The position numbers were made by a program, and so were the translations under genes. From Argentina anserina (lineage: Eukaryota > Streptophyta > Magnoliopsida > Rosales > Rosaceae), in NCBI RefSeq assembly GCF_933775445.1, contig NC_065878.1:15635395-15699394 (forward strand): a stretch of DNA of 64,000 nucleotides, in the 5' to 3' direction. Of the stretch, positions 1-12,541 are shown piece by piece. Numbering within the stretch: the first letter of the stretch is position 1; the number at the start of each line of letters is the position of its first letter. The notes under the pieces are model-generated. The model ran no database searches, was not told the DNA's origin, and worked only from the letters and a program-made list of their open reading frames with translations.

Positions 1-1080
1 TATTGGTTTTCAGATTCTCGCAGCTACTTTATGCATTATCATCCACCTCTTCCCAAGTTTTCTCTTTTGCTTTTATGGTCTTATTTCATTACAAATTTTT
101 TAGTTTTTACCCATTTGCTCAGGTTTCAATTTATGTATAGTTGTTCCAAGACAAACTTTCCTCCTAGACTGTTTATTAATCTAATTTACAAAGACCCTGT
201 TTTTATATATTAGTCAATTGGGTTAAGTATGACTCTTCAGCTGTTTAGTGCAAAAAGGAACGTCATCCAAGTACAGAATTCTAACCTTGTTTCTTTGATT
301 ACTACTAGTTGGTCCGTATGATATTGGTATTTCATAATTAACGAGGTGCGGTCATTATCTAGAAAACCTCACTATTGCACTTGGGGTTTGAATCCAAGCC
401 TAGCTGACATGCTCATCCACACGAAGAATGTTGCACAATACTTTTACTAGTGATTTGTGAGGTAGATTTCTGTCGCGACTTGTGAGAGTTGTGAGTACAT
501 GGTTTGCATCTAAAGAAGACTGAAGACACATTCAGATTACTCTCACTTTGAAATAATTGAGGGGTTTCGTGGTCACTTCATTCACTTGTATAGTTGTATG
601 GTATATACACCACAAAACTTGACCTGTCGTTCTTGACAAATGACAGAGATGTTGGGAGGTCTTTTCTGCTAATTTCTGAAGGAAAGTGGACATCAAAAAA
701 ATTTAGTTATAAGAGCTTGATACAATCTGTAATTCTCAACATGCAAAACAAACTTACTATAATTAACAAAGTTGAATGTTAGAACTGATTAAAAAAAGTT
801 AGATGTTAGAAATTTGAAATTGTCACACACTAATTTCTTTATTTCATTCCCTTATTAGGTTACTGTTACATAAACATCATTGACCGATTTTCCAAGCAGA
901 TAGCAGATGGGTCCCCAAATGTAACCCCAAACCACAAGTTACATAAGAAAACAATAAACCATGGAAAATAGTCACACCATCCTCAGTAGCTTCTTGGAGG
1001 CAACCCCATGGTGGCCGTGGCCAAGTTGCTGTAGAAAAGTCAGTACGCGTGGACTCTGTCTCCCTACCCTTTTAGTCCTC
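1..1080. other. Intergenic DNA upstream of the CNGC gene
   Basis: No exon-like open frame or conserved protein signal is visible. Short frames near 31-213 and 594-782 are AT-rich, lack family motifs and have no splice context. The last ~150 bases, rich in CT and ending in a TATA-like element, are probably the promoter of the downstream channel gene. Confidence 0.5.
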
Positions 1081-1111
1081 TTATATGTTCCATAGAAACT
1101 CAATTCACCCG

Positions 1112-1118
1112 TATAAAT
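1112..1118 (+). promoter_or_regulatory. Putative TATA box of the CNGC gene
   Basis: TATAAAT stands about 750 bases before the inferred start codon and just ahead of a CT-rich leader (1136-1170) typical of plant transcription starts. The first coding ATG is at 1861, so the leader probably contains a 5'UTR intron. No transcript evidence is available here. Confidence 0.4.
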
Positions 1119-1860
1119 GCCATTTAAGACCCACATTCTCCTCTACCTCACGAATTTTCTCTCTGCCTTTTGCTCAAGAAACGAAATTTCTCATCCCTGA
1201 TCTTGGAGTTTCAGACCCTGTTAGCACTTCCTCACTGCGACTTTCATCTTGGTTTTTTTTAAGGTTGGAACTTGGTGAAGAGATCAGATAGTCTTGCTCC
1301 TTGTTGACTTGGGATTTGCATGCAAAGGTAAAGAAATGAAGTTGACTTGAGAAAGGGTTGAGTTTTCTGGTTTCTCAAATGTTTCTGCATGCAACTTTTC
1401 TGGGGTTGTCTTTGATTTTGGAAATGCATGAGGTTAGATTTTGGTGTTGAACTCTTGAGTTAGGGCTCTTATTTGCTTATTGTGGATTGTTCATTCTTGG
1501 TGCGCTGGTTAATCTTCCACCTTTGATTTAGTCAATTTGATACACTGATTTTGATCGTAAATATATTTATTGGGGTACTATCCCTGTACTTAAGTCTAGA
1601 TTATTATGGTGTAAGTGTAACTGCTTATTCACTTACTTTTACGGTTTTACCCTCATTAATGGGATGCTTAAAGTAGAATGCAGGGCCTGGATTGGAGAGT
1701 TGACAATATTATTGCTCACTCTTGCATTGGAGATTTAAAACACTATCAACAATATCATGCCTACTAGGCAAATTTTCAATTATCAAGCTGGAATCTTGCA
1801 GGGCCTGGATTGCATGACTTTCAAGAAGTAAATAAAGCCAATTAACCAGAAGTTCCTGAT

Positions 1861-4800
1861 ATGAATCTGAAGGGTACTAAGTTTGTCAGGTAAGTTTGTT
1901 CAAGCCTAAGTAATAATAATAAATAAATAAATTCAAAGTTGCTTTCAGTTTCTAGGTTTGGTTGCTTCACCTAATTCAACAAGCACTGTATTTGTTAGTT
2001 GATGTTAGTTTCACTTACTAAACAGTCCACTAAGCTACTTATCTAGCTACTTGGTAATTAACAGTTGGTTTATGCTGCATGGTATGTTTGATGTTTAATC
2101 AATCCAGGTTTGCTGATTGGCATTCAGAGGGATCTACAAGCTCTGAGAGGGAATTTTCAACTGATGGACGAAATCCAAGAAGAGCTAGGCCATCTTTGAA
2201 TGAAGTAATGAGTAGTGTTCGAAGAGGATTCAATAGGGGTTCAGATAGGTTTAAAACCTCGAAAAAACCATTAAGTCCCGGTAAACAGCCAGCAAAGGAG
2301 CAAGGCCCTCGGAAGAACATTCTCGACCCTCAGGGATCATTTCTTCAGACTTGGAATAAGATATTTGTGATATCTTGTGTCATAGCTGTGTCATTGGACC
2401 CCTTGTTTCTTTATACTTCGGTGGTTGATGGCACGAAGAAATGCCTTGGATTGGACAAAGACCTCCAGATCGTTTCTTGTGTACTTCGTTCTTTCACCGA
2501 TGTTTTTCATATACTTCATATAATATTTCAGTTCCGGACTGGATTTATTGCTCCATCTTCTAGAGTATTTGGAAGGGGTGAGCTAAATGATGACCCTGTG
2601 GCCATTGCAAAGAGATACTTGTGTTCATACTTCATTATAGATGTTCTAGCTATTCTTCCTCTACCACAGGTACAATCACTTCTTCTCAAGAATTTCAAAA
2701 GCTCTAGAAAATATATTTTTTCATGGTGGTGATATTTTGTTCTTTTAATTTGTGCAGGTTGTAGTATTTTTCATTGTCCCTATAATAGAAACTCCGGTTC
2801 CAATATTTGCAAAGAACTTATTGACGATTGTAATTGTTTGCCAATATGTGCCAAGACTTATACGAATCTATCCACTATACAAAGAAGTTACAGCAACTTC
2901 TGGCTTCCTGACTGAAACTGCATGGGCTGCAGCTGCATTCAATCTTTTGCTATACATGTTAGCTAGCCATGTACGTTTGATTCGAAAGATTTTAACACTA
3001 TTTGATTCCTCTCCGTCTTTTTTCATGATCTGATGAATATACTATACATACCAGGTAGTTGGAGCAGTATGGTACTTGTTCTCTATTGATCGAGAGTATA
3101 GGTGCTGGCGTGATCATTGTGAACTTGATATAGACTGTAAGACATACCTGTACTGTGTTCCTGACAGGGAAGAAAACCAGACAATTGTTGACATGTTAAA
3201 AGCTTCTTGCCCCTTTACCAAACCTGATGACATTAAAGATTCATCCGTGTTCAACTTTGGGATATTTGCTGAAGCTCTGGAGTCAGGTGTGATGGAGACA
3301 ACTGACTTTCCAAAGAAATTTTTATACTGCTTCTGGTGGGGTCTGCGCAGCCTTAGGTTTGTAACAAAAACTCTTAGCTCTCATAACTATAAAAGTATAA
3401 TGGTCAAGGTCTTACTTGAGGTTGCATATTTATGTACATAACAAGGTTTAACTCAGAGCCATTTTGCAGTTCTCTAGGTCAAAACCTCAAAACTAGCACT
3501 TTTGTTTGGGAGATACTATTTGCTGTCTTCATTTCTATCTTTGGACTGGTGCTATTTTCATTGCTCATTGGAAATATGCAGGTAATACTTGAATCTCAGT
3601 GAACATAGTTTTTGATAGATTACTACAGTTAGGCTCAGCTTTGTGCTCCATGCTTGCCATGTAGGCTAACTGATGAGGACATAAAATGTGTTTTTGACCA
3701 AAAAGCAGACTGTGGATTCTGCGAAGTCTATTAATAACCTTGCACTACTATGACATGCATCTGTATTAAAACAAGATCTTAGTATTGTTGTTGTATGACA
3801 CACGTTAGATGATGTTGTCCTTTGATTTTGCAAAGAGCTGGACTGAATTGGTGAAAAATGCTAAGACCACATTTGGTGTGATCTACAGAAATTTCTACAG
3901 TCAACAACTGTGAGAGTCGAAGAAATGAGAGTGAAAAGGCGAGATGCAGAACAGTGGATGTCCCACCGAATGCTCCCTGAGAAGCTGAGGGAAAGGATCA
4001 GACGCTATGATCAGTATAAATGGCAAGAAACAAGAGGTGTTGAGGAAGACACTCTAGTTCGAAACCTTCCCAAAGACCTAAGGAAGGACATAAAACGCCA
4101 TCTTTGCTTGGCTCTTCTAAAGAGAGTGAGTGTTTTCACTAAAAGTTTTTTCATCATTATTTGTCCAAGTATTAGCATTCATTCTCATCACTTTGATTAT
4201 GCTCAGGTGCCAATGTTTGGGAAAATGGATGATCGGCTGATGGATGCCCTGTGTGACCTTCTCAAGCCAGTTCTTTTCCCAGACAATAGCTTCATCATCC
4301 GCGAAGGTGATCCAGTTGATGAGATGCTCTTCATTATGCGTGGAAACTTAGCAACTATGACTACTAATGGTGGAAGAACTGGCTTCTTCAACTGTGCTGA
4401 TCTTAAGGCTGGTGATTTTTGTGGAGAAGAGCTTCTTACATGGGCATTGGATCCAAAATCCACTTCAAATCTCCCTCTCTCAACTAGAACAGTGGAAGCG
4501 AGAACTGAGGTGGAAGCATTTGCTCTGAGGGCTGATGATTTAAAGTTTGTCGCCTCCCAGTTTCGGCGCCTGCACAGCAGGCAGGTCCAACATGCTTTCA
4601 GGCAAGGCTCTAAACCATGGTTTTTCATTTTCAAAAAGAAAATTTATTAGACATAGCATCCTCATTTTCTTTTATAATGTCATGCGTCATTCTTGAAGTA
4701 AAGTACTTCTGAGGACTTATTTACTTAAGGGCTAAAACCACAGACCATCTTATATAAAGGAAAATCATTATTAAACATAGTGGAATTGAACACACCATTC

Positions 4801-5195
4801 TTCTTGAATCTTGACAGCTTCAGTCTTGAGTTTGTAATATGTAGCGATGCATTAATGCAAAGTTGCTAACCAAAACGTCTGCTTACAGGTTCTACTCCAT
4901 GCAGTGGAGGACATGGGCAACCTGTTTCATACAAGCAGCTTGGCGCCGGCACTGCAAGAGAAAGCTCGACAAGTCATTACGTGAAGCAGAAGACAAGCTG
5001 CATTATGCTTTTGCAGAAGATGCTGGAACCTCACCAAGCCTTGTTGCCACCGTATATGCATCAAGGTTTGCAACCAATGCACTACGCGCCTTGCGGCAGA
5101 AGGGTGGGCATGACACTAGACCTTTACCGGCATTGCTGCCACTGCTGCCTCCGAAACCCACTGAGCCTGACTTTACTGAAGAACAGGAGGAGTGA
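1861..5195 (+). CDS. CNGC3: Cyclic-nucleotide-gated ion channel, group I (CNGC3/11/12-like)
   Basis: Eight coding exons: 1861-1889, 2108-2669, 2758-2970, 3055-3356, 3470-3581, 3889-4125, 4207-4601 and 4889-5195. They total 2157 nt, or 718 aa, the usual plant CNGC length. The start MNLKGTKFVR matches the family N-terminus. Six transmembrane segments lie at roughly residues 90-405, with the plant pore (WWGLRSLSSLGQNL) near 360-380. The C-linker motif EEMRVKRRDAEQWMSH follows, then the nucleotide-binding domain with its phosphate cassette AGDFCGEELLTWALDP. An IQ-type calmodulin site (FIQAAWRRHCKRKL) comes last. The N-terminal stretch RPSLNEVMSSVRRGF resembles CNGC3-type proteins more than CNGC1. 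By family it is a plasma-membrane Ca2+/K+ channel gated by cyclic nucleotides and calmodulin. Intron 7 uses a GC donor (AG|GCAAGG at 4602). The frame is intact throughout; group I subtype is inferred partly from gene order. Confidence 0.93.
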
Positions 5196-6254
5196 CTATC
5201 CTTAAGGAGTGTATGTGATAACCATCTCTATTTTGCATCTAGATGCAAGGTCCTCTTTTGGAGTAGTTAACTCTGTAATCAATTGAAGATTATTGGTACA
5301 TAATTCACTATTTTATTGTTCCCTCTTGACCCTTCAGCTTCATATATTAGATGTAAAGGGAAAAAAAAACACGTTAACGTATCAACTATCGAGTCAAAAT
5401 TTTGAATTCTAAAGAACTGGATATTTCGGGTATTAGGTTCACCACTTAAGCGAATAGTACAACACTTGATAACTAATTCGATGGTAATAACCAATCGTAT
5501 ACTGTAGTTTTCCTTAGTTCGAAAGGAGGCAGAGTATGTTGTTCTTGGGTATGGCACGAGGTTTCCTAATTTTGAAAGGACGCAGAGGTCTCATAATCCT
5601 ATTTTTGGTGGGAGGAGGAGAACTAAAGGACATGACCGAAAAACACACTTCCTTTACCCTTGACACCAAAACGAGTTGGGAGGACTTGAAACTGTTGTCA
5701 ATCTTCTTCTTCAGTCAATTATGGCTTCAGGTATTCTCTTGGAGATATGTTGTTATCATTGGTTTCCACGGCTTTTGAAGTTTTAAGAATTGCATGTGGT
5801 TGTATCCTTGTGCATGTTCTTCGATCTGCTGCTTTAGTGTAGCGATTAAAATCTAATTCTTTTGCACGATATTCAGTTCTTTTAGGTCTCTTGTATTATA
5901 AGTTCTATACTATCGATCTCGATATTGTTGATCAAAATATATTGCTTGTAAAAACAAACGAGATATGAGAGCCAGCCATTGTGTTTTGGGACCCTCGACT
6001 CTTTTGCAGGAGTCGATCGTTTTGCTTTTGGCTTTGAGTTATATTTTAGGGTTTTGGTAGATCTTAACTTCCTGCGCTCCAAACTTTTGGTAAATCTTCA
6101 TATTATATGGGTATTATTAGATAGTTTAGGTTTTGTTGCATACAACTCTTCAAAATATTTGGTCTGATGATTACTTGAGAACTGCGGCCAGCCTTCTTCT
6201 TGGTCATATAAGTTCATCTTTTTAATTGTCCTTTCTTTTATTCTTGCTTCTTCA
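5196..6254. other. Intergenic, 3' flank of CNGC
   Basis: This stretch holds the CNGC 3'UTR and AT-rich spacer. Several 60-90 codon frames on both strands show no conserved motif or splice context. No gene is supported. Confidence 0.5.
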
Positions 6255-7391
6255 GACTGGGCAGCACTGCCAAATGACATTTTGGATTAGAAAGATTGGA
6301 GTTGCTATCAGACTATGTGCGCTTCAGTGTTGTTTGTATGTCATGGTACTATGTGACAAAGGGTCATCAAAGTCGATGTCTAGCTATCATGCCTAAATGT
6401 CCAATGCTTATGATTTCCACAGACAAAGAAGATACATGGAGTGTATACAATGTCATGGACAACAAGATCCTTGATTTGCAAGTAAACCTGCCACACATGC
6501 GGTTCTGTGGCTCGTCGAAAGGATGGTTAGTAGCCATTGATTTGAATTTCGTGGTAACCCTGATAAATCCATTCTATAGGGTTAAAGGAAGAGAAAGAGA
6601 AGATTCAATCATCTAAACCCTCCAAACATGGATGAGATGAGGAAACGCCATGTTGAACATTGGTCAAATTGTGATTATTTTGTTCAGAAAGTGACACTTT
6701 TTGCTGACCCGGTGTTGGATGCAGAGAATTGCATTATTGTGCTCATATACAAGGGGCGAGTGGGTTTTATTAGAATCAGCAAGGACATACATAGCATGGA
6801 CTTATACTGAAGAAAGGTTCATTCACCCTGTGCAGAAAGTAATTTCTGTTGAAGACAAATGTTATTGTGTCACTGCAAAAGGTAAACTCCCTATGTTTTC
6901 AAATTACCCCGGAGGATTACTCAGACATAAATTTGGTAGGTATGCAAGTCGAGGAGACATACCGAGGGATGTTCCGAAGGATGTATATAGTGCATGCAAA
7001 TGAAAAAGACTTGTTAATGGTTCAACGATTCATGACTTTTGATGATGGTGATCATTGTGAGAACCGCCGAACCGAGAAGGCTCTAGTGTCCAGATTTGAT
7101 TTTGTCGAATGTAAGTTGACCAAGATAAACTCCTTGGGCGATGTTTCTCTTTTTATGGGTGAAAACTCTTCCAAATCAGTGTTGCAATTGGCTTAAAGTA
7201 ATTCTGGATGTCTACCGAATTGCATTTACTTCACACATGATCATGACACCACACGTCGTTACGCAGGAGTACCCCATTGTGATTTAGTGTTTATAGCCTT
7301 GAATGTCAAAGTTTCTTGCCGTTAGACAACACACGTTGCAAACCTAGTGAAGAACACTGGACGTGGACGACCAATCTGGGTCCTTCCAACC
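6255..7391 (+). pseudogene. F-box / DUF295 (KIB1-4 beta-propeller) pseudogene
   Basis: The sequence opens with an F-box-like segment, DWAALPNDILD, then hits a stop (TAG at 6288-6290) and a short deletion. It resumes as LELLSDYVRFSVVCMSWYYV in another frame. The DUF295 propeller signature FCGSSKGWLVAIDLN follows near 6505-6550. After 6590 the homology continues in different frames (6628-6790, then 6720-6900, then 6849-7196). It finally runs through a stop to GRGRPIWVLPTFKL near 7360, the C-terminal signature of these proteins. At least three frameshifts and two stops make a functional product impossible. Intact relatives are SKP1-binding F-box proteins of the SKIP23/DUF295 type. The copy is probably a relic of this large, fast-turnover plant family. 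Confidence 0.75.
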
Positions 7392-7957
7392 TTTAAATTG
7401 TAATATGTTTCTCATAGGCACAGAAATCTTCTGTTAATTGAATGATATGAACCAAATTCGAAGTTCCTTCGAATAATATCAGTTTTATATGAATGTTAAC
7501 CTGTTGTGGATGTGTAACAAAGTTTTCACCCCATGAGCTTTTCCACTGAAGTTTCAATAGTAAACTTCTACCGTTAACCTGCACATCACACAGTATATGC
7601 AATTTTAACCCCACAAACAAACTTCCTTGACCCTTTCAATTGGATTATCAGTCGCCTCTAATGTTAGAATGTCTGCCTCTGATGATATAGAGGTGTTTAA
7701 TTGCCAAGGTAATGACTGGTCAGTATTTTGAGAGAGGTACAAAAAATGAAGTTTGATGTCAATATAGATAGAAACAAATTAAAATTTTATACCTAAGAAT
7801 TTGTTCTCTCTATCCATTGTTAACCGACTTATTCGGCGTCTAGTCCTAGTTTATGACCTCTGAGACTAACAGATTAGCACATTATTGTTGTGCCGAGTCC
7901 ATTACTTCACAAAGTGGAGATCCGTTCACAAGGGGAGGAGTTCAGATAGATCTTTGA

Positions 7958-10201
7958 CTAATTTCGTTTCTTTTTCCCATTGACATGCTTTTCGAGACTT
8001 TTGAGTCTCTGCTTGAGAATTGACGAAGATGATATGCTTCTGTCAGAATCCTTCTTTGATGTCTCTGTGGGTAAAGATGGTTCGGATTCGATGGTAATAT
8101 CTTTCTTAACTGCTTCAAACAAAGGAAATGGAGGCTGTGATGCAGCAGGAGGTGGCTTCGGAATTTCGGGAAGATTAAGTAATTGCTTCACCTTTGGAGT
8201 CTTAATTGCTGCATGAAGATAATAGTCTGTCAGCTTGAAATGTGATAAAAAAAATAAAAATAAAAGCTAAGCTCAGATAAATACCAGAGCTGGAAGAACC
8301 AAAAGGAGATACTCACCTAATCCATATGTAAGGGAGAAAATGTTGGAGGTGAGCCAGTAACAGAACAGTGCCTGAAAAGGTGTTCAACAATGAAATTAAG
8401 GAATCTGCGGCAATTAATAACACATCCTACTTCCCTCCCTGAAAATTGAATTCAGAAAATGCACTTACTTTAGGGATGCCCATCATAACTGGAATTGCAA
8501 TGACAGCTAGGATTCTAGAATAAGTTTTCATAGTTTTGGCAACAGGATTTCCAGCAAGACCTTCCTGCATGTTCCACTGAGGAGGAAGCAGTAAAATCAC
8601 ATAGTTCCGCTTTCTTTAGAGAACATGACAGAAATAAAACAAAATAAATGGAAGCTGCAAAGACTATAAGTAGAACATACTCGCACTCAATGCTAACTTC
8701 ATTAATGCCAAACAAACCTCAGATACCATACTTTGCAAGTTAAATTATTTTAAAAAAAAAACCTACCTCAACTGTGATCCAGAATGTCATTGCTGTCAGT
8801 ATTGGAAGGATCACCAAGCTATCTGGAGTTGTCAGATCAGTAAACCAGAGTGCTCCACCATTTTGAAAAGATGGTACTTTCATAGCCATGTTTCTAATCT
8901 ACAATCATGCAAGTTACTAAATTTGAGAAATTCAAGATAAAGATATGCAAACTTTTAAATGGAACTATGTAAAACAGATGCTATTAATTTTGATGGGCTC
9001 AAATCTTACAGCTAGGAAAAAGCTGATGAAAATAGGACCTTGAATAATTATTCCTTGCAATTGAGAAAATGGAGTGACTCCGTATCTGCAAAGATTTATG
9101 CAGTTATATAGTTAAATGCCTGGGCATGCAAACACAAGATTGCCGCATGAGAAACAAATTTAATCAAATATAGAACTAATAGGCTGTAGTTAGGAAATCT
9201 GTATCTGATCTCTAAAGTCTGAAAATAAGTTGTAACATATTGAACCGAAAATGACAGCTACAAAATGTAAAACATTAAGTTCACAAGTACGATTGAAAAA
9301 ACTTACTCTTTGAACAATGCCATCATTCGTTTCTGACCTTCTCTTAAAAATTCAGGATCTGTTGCCTAACAAATAAAATGTGTTCAAAGTTCAGACCCTG
9401 ACAGTGCAGTTTTCACAAATTGCAAACTGAAAACTTATAACATCCACTATAGTGTCTGAGACAATTAAACTTGATGAGTGCCATCATATGTACTAATATT
9501 ATACCACAATAACCCCAATTTAAAAAAAAACACACACACACAAAAATAAATGAAAAAGGAAATATAAATGATTTTCATACCATATTTTGCATCTCCTGTT
9601 TTAACTGCTCTAAACGAGGCCTCATCAACTGCAATATGAAACACAAATTATGAGAAACACAGTGATGCATGTTTAAAATGTTATGTTCTTCTAGACCAAC
9701 ACAAGAAGATAAATAAAAGAATAAAAAATCTAAAACCACATAGATCAAATGGCCGATAACAGGGAGATATGACAAATATAGGGGAGCATGGCCGGCACCA
9801 TCCGCGCCATCTTTGCACGTCACCAGTGGCCGAATCCGGACGGTCCGGACCTCCGCACCTGAGAAATTCTCTATATCAGTGCTTCTCAACTGCGGAGGTC
9901 TGGACTGTCCGGATTTGACCATTCCGGCCACCGGCGACGCGCAACGACGGCGCGGATGGTGCCGGCCGTGCTCCCCATCCCGGCGCTCATGTCTGTGCCG
10001 GCCTACGGCAACCAAAATCTTGAAATTTTGGGCACCGTGCGGAAATTTCCAAATTCCGGCTGGTGCTAGAGCTCCGGTCGGCATATACAGGAGTGCCGGG
10101 AAGGGGGGGCACGGCCGGCACCATCCACACCTGAGAAATTATATATATACATATATATATGTAGAGAATCCGGACGGTCTGGACCTCCGCACCTGAGAAA
10201 T

Positions 10202-10254
<53 letters not shown>

Positions 10255-11866
10255 TCATCTGTTGTAAAATATGTATCAAACCAACAAAACAAGCAGCATC
10301 ACAACATCAAATGTAATTATGTATCATAGAATCGGGAGAGAGAGAGAGAGAGAGAGATAGAGAGAATGGATAAATTTAGTTATGGTCATTAAACAACGTG
10401 GCTAAATCTAGAAAATATTTTAATATCTATGACAACTTGTACTGAAGCATACTGGAATTTTGTTGAAGTAATTCTAGTTTTCCGCTAGAGATTCCCACAG
10501 ACAGAAATCCATTGACCATGAGGAAATGAAGAACTTACGGTCAGCTTTGAAGTAGCCCGTAGTTGACCAATTAGAAGAGGAAGCGTAGCTGTTCGAATTA
10601 AAACAGTTGTTAACGCAATTGACGCCCACCTGGAAAAAATGAAAAAAATTCTTTTGAGAAGAAAGAAGAGCAAGTGGTCTCTCGCTCCCAGAGAAGCCAA
10701 GTTTCACAAAACATTGATGCTTCAGCAAATGCAAAGTTTTTCTAGTATACATGATATACATTTAAAACAGAGTTCTTATCACAAATTAATAATTAAAACA
10801 GAGATGTAGATTAAAGTAGTGACATAAATTTCATACCTCTATTTATTTATATTCCCTAAGTTTCTTAATTTTCTTGTCACAAGAAATTCAACTGAATGTA
10901 AAGAATGGCCATTATATTAACCTTGAAAAACACAGTGGATTTCATCTTGGTGTGGTTAATATGATCATTACTTATTGTACTTCAATATTGTGATTTCACA
11001 ATATCTCTTTGATAAAGACATCTCCTAGAATTGGTCAAGCTGTGAAGTCCATGTGTAAAAGCCGCACCAACAAAAAAAAAACAGTACTGAATGAATCTGT
11101 AAATCATTATACTTACAACATCTATACCATATTATGAAGATATATTCCAGGAAATAAAAATACGTTTGATATGCATATTGAAATACAGTTCATCCAACAA
11201 GTCAATATTCAGGCATCAGATTGCGAAACATCACATCCACATAAATTGCCTCAGTATGATCAATAAACAACATCTAAAACAGACAAACAAAATAGAACAA
11301 GTATGAGAATCCCTCTAAAATTGCTTCACTTACCAATTCAATCCCGTCAGACTATGAACAAAATCGATCAAGTGCTGTAGGGCAAAAACAGGGAGGAAAG
11401 AATCAGCTGCAGCTACAGCCACTTCACTTGCAGCAGCTCCTTGGGAGGTTACTACCTCCGCTGTCTTATTTGTGATAACCTCTGCAACATAACCAATGGC
11501 ATCCATCTTATCAGACCCATCACCAATCTTATTTGTAATAACATCCCCAACAAATCCAATGTCATCCACCTTATTCAACCCATCACCGATCGAGGTTGAC
11601 ATATGCCTAAAATGAAAGGAACCAATGCCCATTTTCCAAGCCAATGATGAGCCTGCCCTCCCTCTACTTTGAGATCCAAAACTAAATCCAATTGTCGAGT
11701 TGTAAGATCCACTAGGAAAAGTACTCGTCATGTTGGGTTGAGTGCTTGAACTCAGTGAATGAGATTTAGTATCCTCATTGTTATCATGTAGAACATGACT
11801 CAAAGAAGGGTGGAAACGTCTCTTGGCAAGAGTTGCCGTGGTGGAGACAGCACGTCTACACGCCAT
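7958..11866 (-). CDS. OXA1L: Mitochondrial inner-membrane insertase OXA1-like protein
   Basis: Nine coding exons read on the minus strand: 11334-11866, 10539-10629, 9581-9628, 9307-9365, 9010-9085, 8767-8898, 8469-8576, 8317-8371 and 7958-8208. They total 1353 nt, or 450 aa. All introns are GT-AG and frame is continuous. The N-terminus (MACRRAVSTTATLAKRRFHP) is basic, serine-rich and free of acid, as expected for a mitochondrial presequence. The YidC/Oxa1 core starts at the exon 1-2 boundary (WWASIALTTVLIRTATLPL). It continues with YGVTPFSQLQGIIIQGPIF, the paired helices around ILPILTAMTFW, and ALFCYWLTSNIFSL. A proline- and lysine-rich tail in the last exon ends NGKKKRN and probably contacts ribosomes. 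The family inserts mitochondrially and nuclear-encoded proteins into the inner membrane. Exon 1 and upstream DNA are partly duplicated at 19.4-21.1 kb. Intron 2 carries a hairpin insertion. Confidence 0.93.
9781..10252. repeat. GC-rich hairpin insertion inside OXA1L intron 2
   Basis: This GC-rich block contrasts sharply with the AT-rich intron. The 28-base arms 9781-9808 and 9949-9976 are inverted copies with one mismatch. Nested inside are further inverted stretches around the CCGGACGGTCCGGACCT motif. A second copy of the segment ending CCTGAGAAATTCTCT recurs at about 10167-10205, followed by (CT)n and (AT)n runs. The duplicated OXA1L intron at about 19600 reads straight across without this block, so it was inserted after the duplication. 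It is probably a non-autonomous foldback transposon; the superfamily is unknown. Confidence 0.7.
10202..10252. repeat. Compound (CT)n(AT)n microsatellite
   Basis: An uninterrupted CT run passes directly into an AT run at the right edge of the hairpin insertion. A related (AG)n run lies at 10337-10363. Confidence 0.85.
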
Positions 11867-12399
11867 TTCAGGTGGCTGAGTTCTGCTGAAAGAAGTAGAT
11901 ATGTTAACATCATATTTACTTTAACAAAGAACAACATTACACCAAACAATATGTTCATAACATTCACACCCTGCCTGCAGCTTTTTAGGCTTTACATTCA
12001 TAACCCACTATAGCTTATACAGATTGTTACATTTGTTACACGAAGAGGAAAAATGATACTACAATCCCAACTAAATGTCTTATCTTCCTCACTTTTCTCA
12101 ATCAACCCAAAAAGAACATCTTCATAGATTCCATACATATGCTTCACAGCATGCGATCCAGGCTTTTTGGGATTGACCAAAGTTAAAGATTACATATAAT
12201 GAATGACTAACTGAGCCTCGTATGTATATAATTCAATTCAGATACTGAACCAAAGCATCAAACAGTTGAGGTTTTACTGGGTTTAGCATTGAAGTCGACA
12301 ACAATAAAGGCAGTGACTAATTACACTAAAAGCTTAGATTTTGCTTCATTTTACAATGGTTTTCTAGCAACCCAACAAAAATTAACAGAAAGCACTCAC

Positions 12400-12480
12400 C
12401 TTTATGACTCTTCGTCTCTCTTTGACGCGAGGGACTGAAACAACATCAGAAGTTGGAGCAAGACTGCTTCAGTTTCATAC
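12400..12480 (-). other. OXA1L: Probable 5'UTR exon of OXA1L
   Basis: On the minus strand the sequence ending CATAAAG is followed by a good donor (GTGAGTGC, 12399 downward). A matching acceptor (TTTCTTTCAG) lies about 20 bases upstream of the ATG at 11866. This predicts a leader intron of about 500 bases. The upstream limit is not defined by sequence. Confidence 0.5.
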
Positions 12481-12541
12481 ATATTTTCTCAGTAAAAGCC
12501 CCGAAGCCTTAGTTTGCAACGGCATGTCGTATAATCAGACT

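Noticed and set aside
9575..10196. 169- and 127-codon frames through the hairpin block
   Set aside because: GC-rich palindromic sequence gives long frames on both strands; only the exon 3 part (9581-9628) is real coding sequence.
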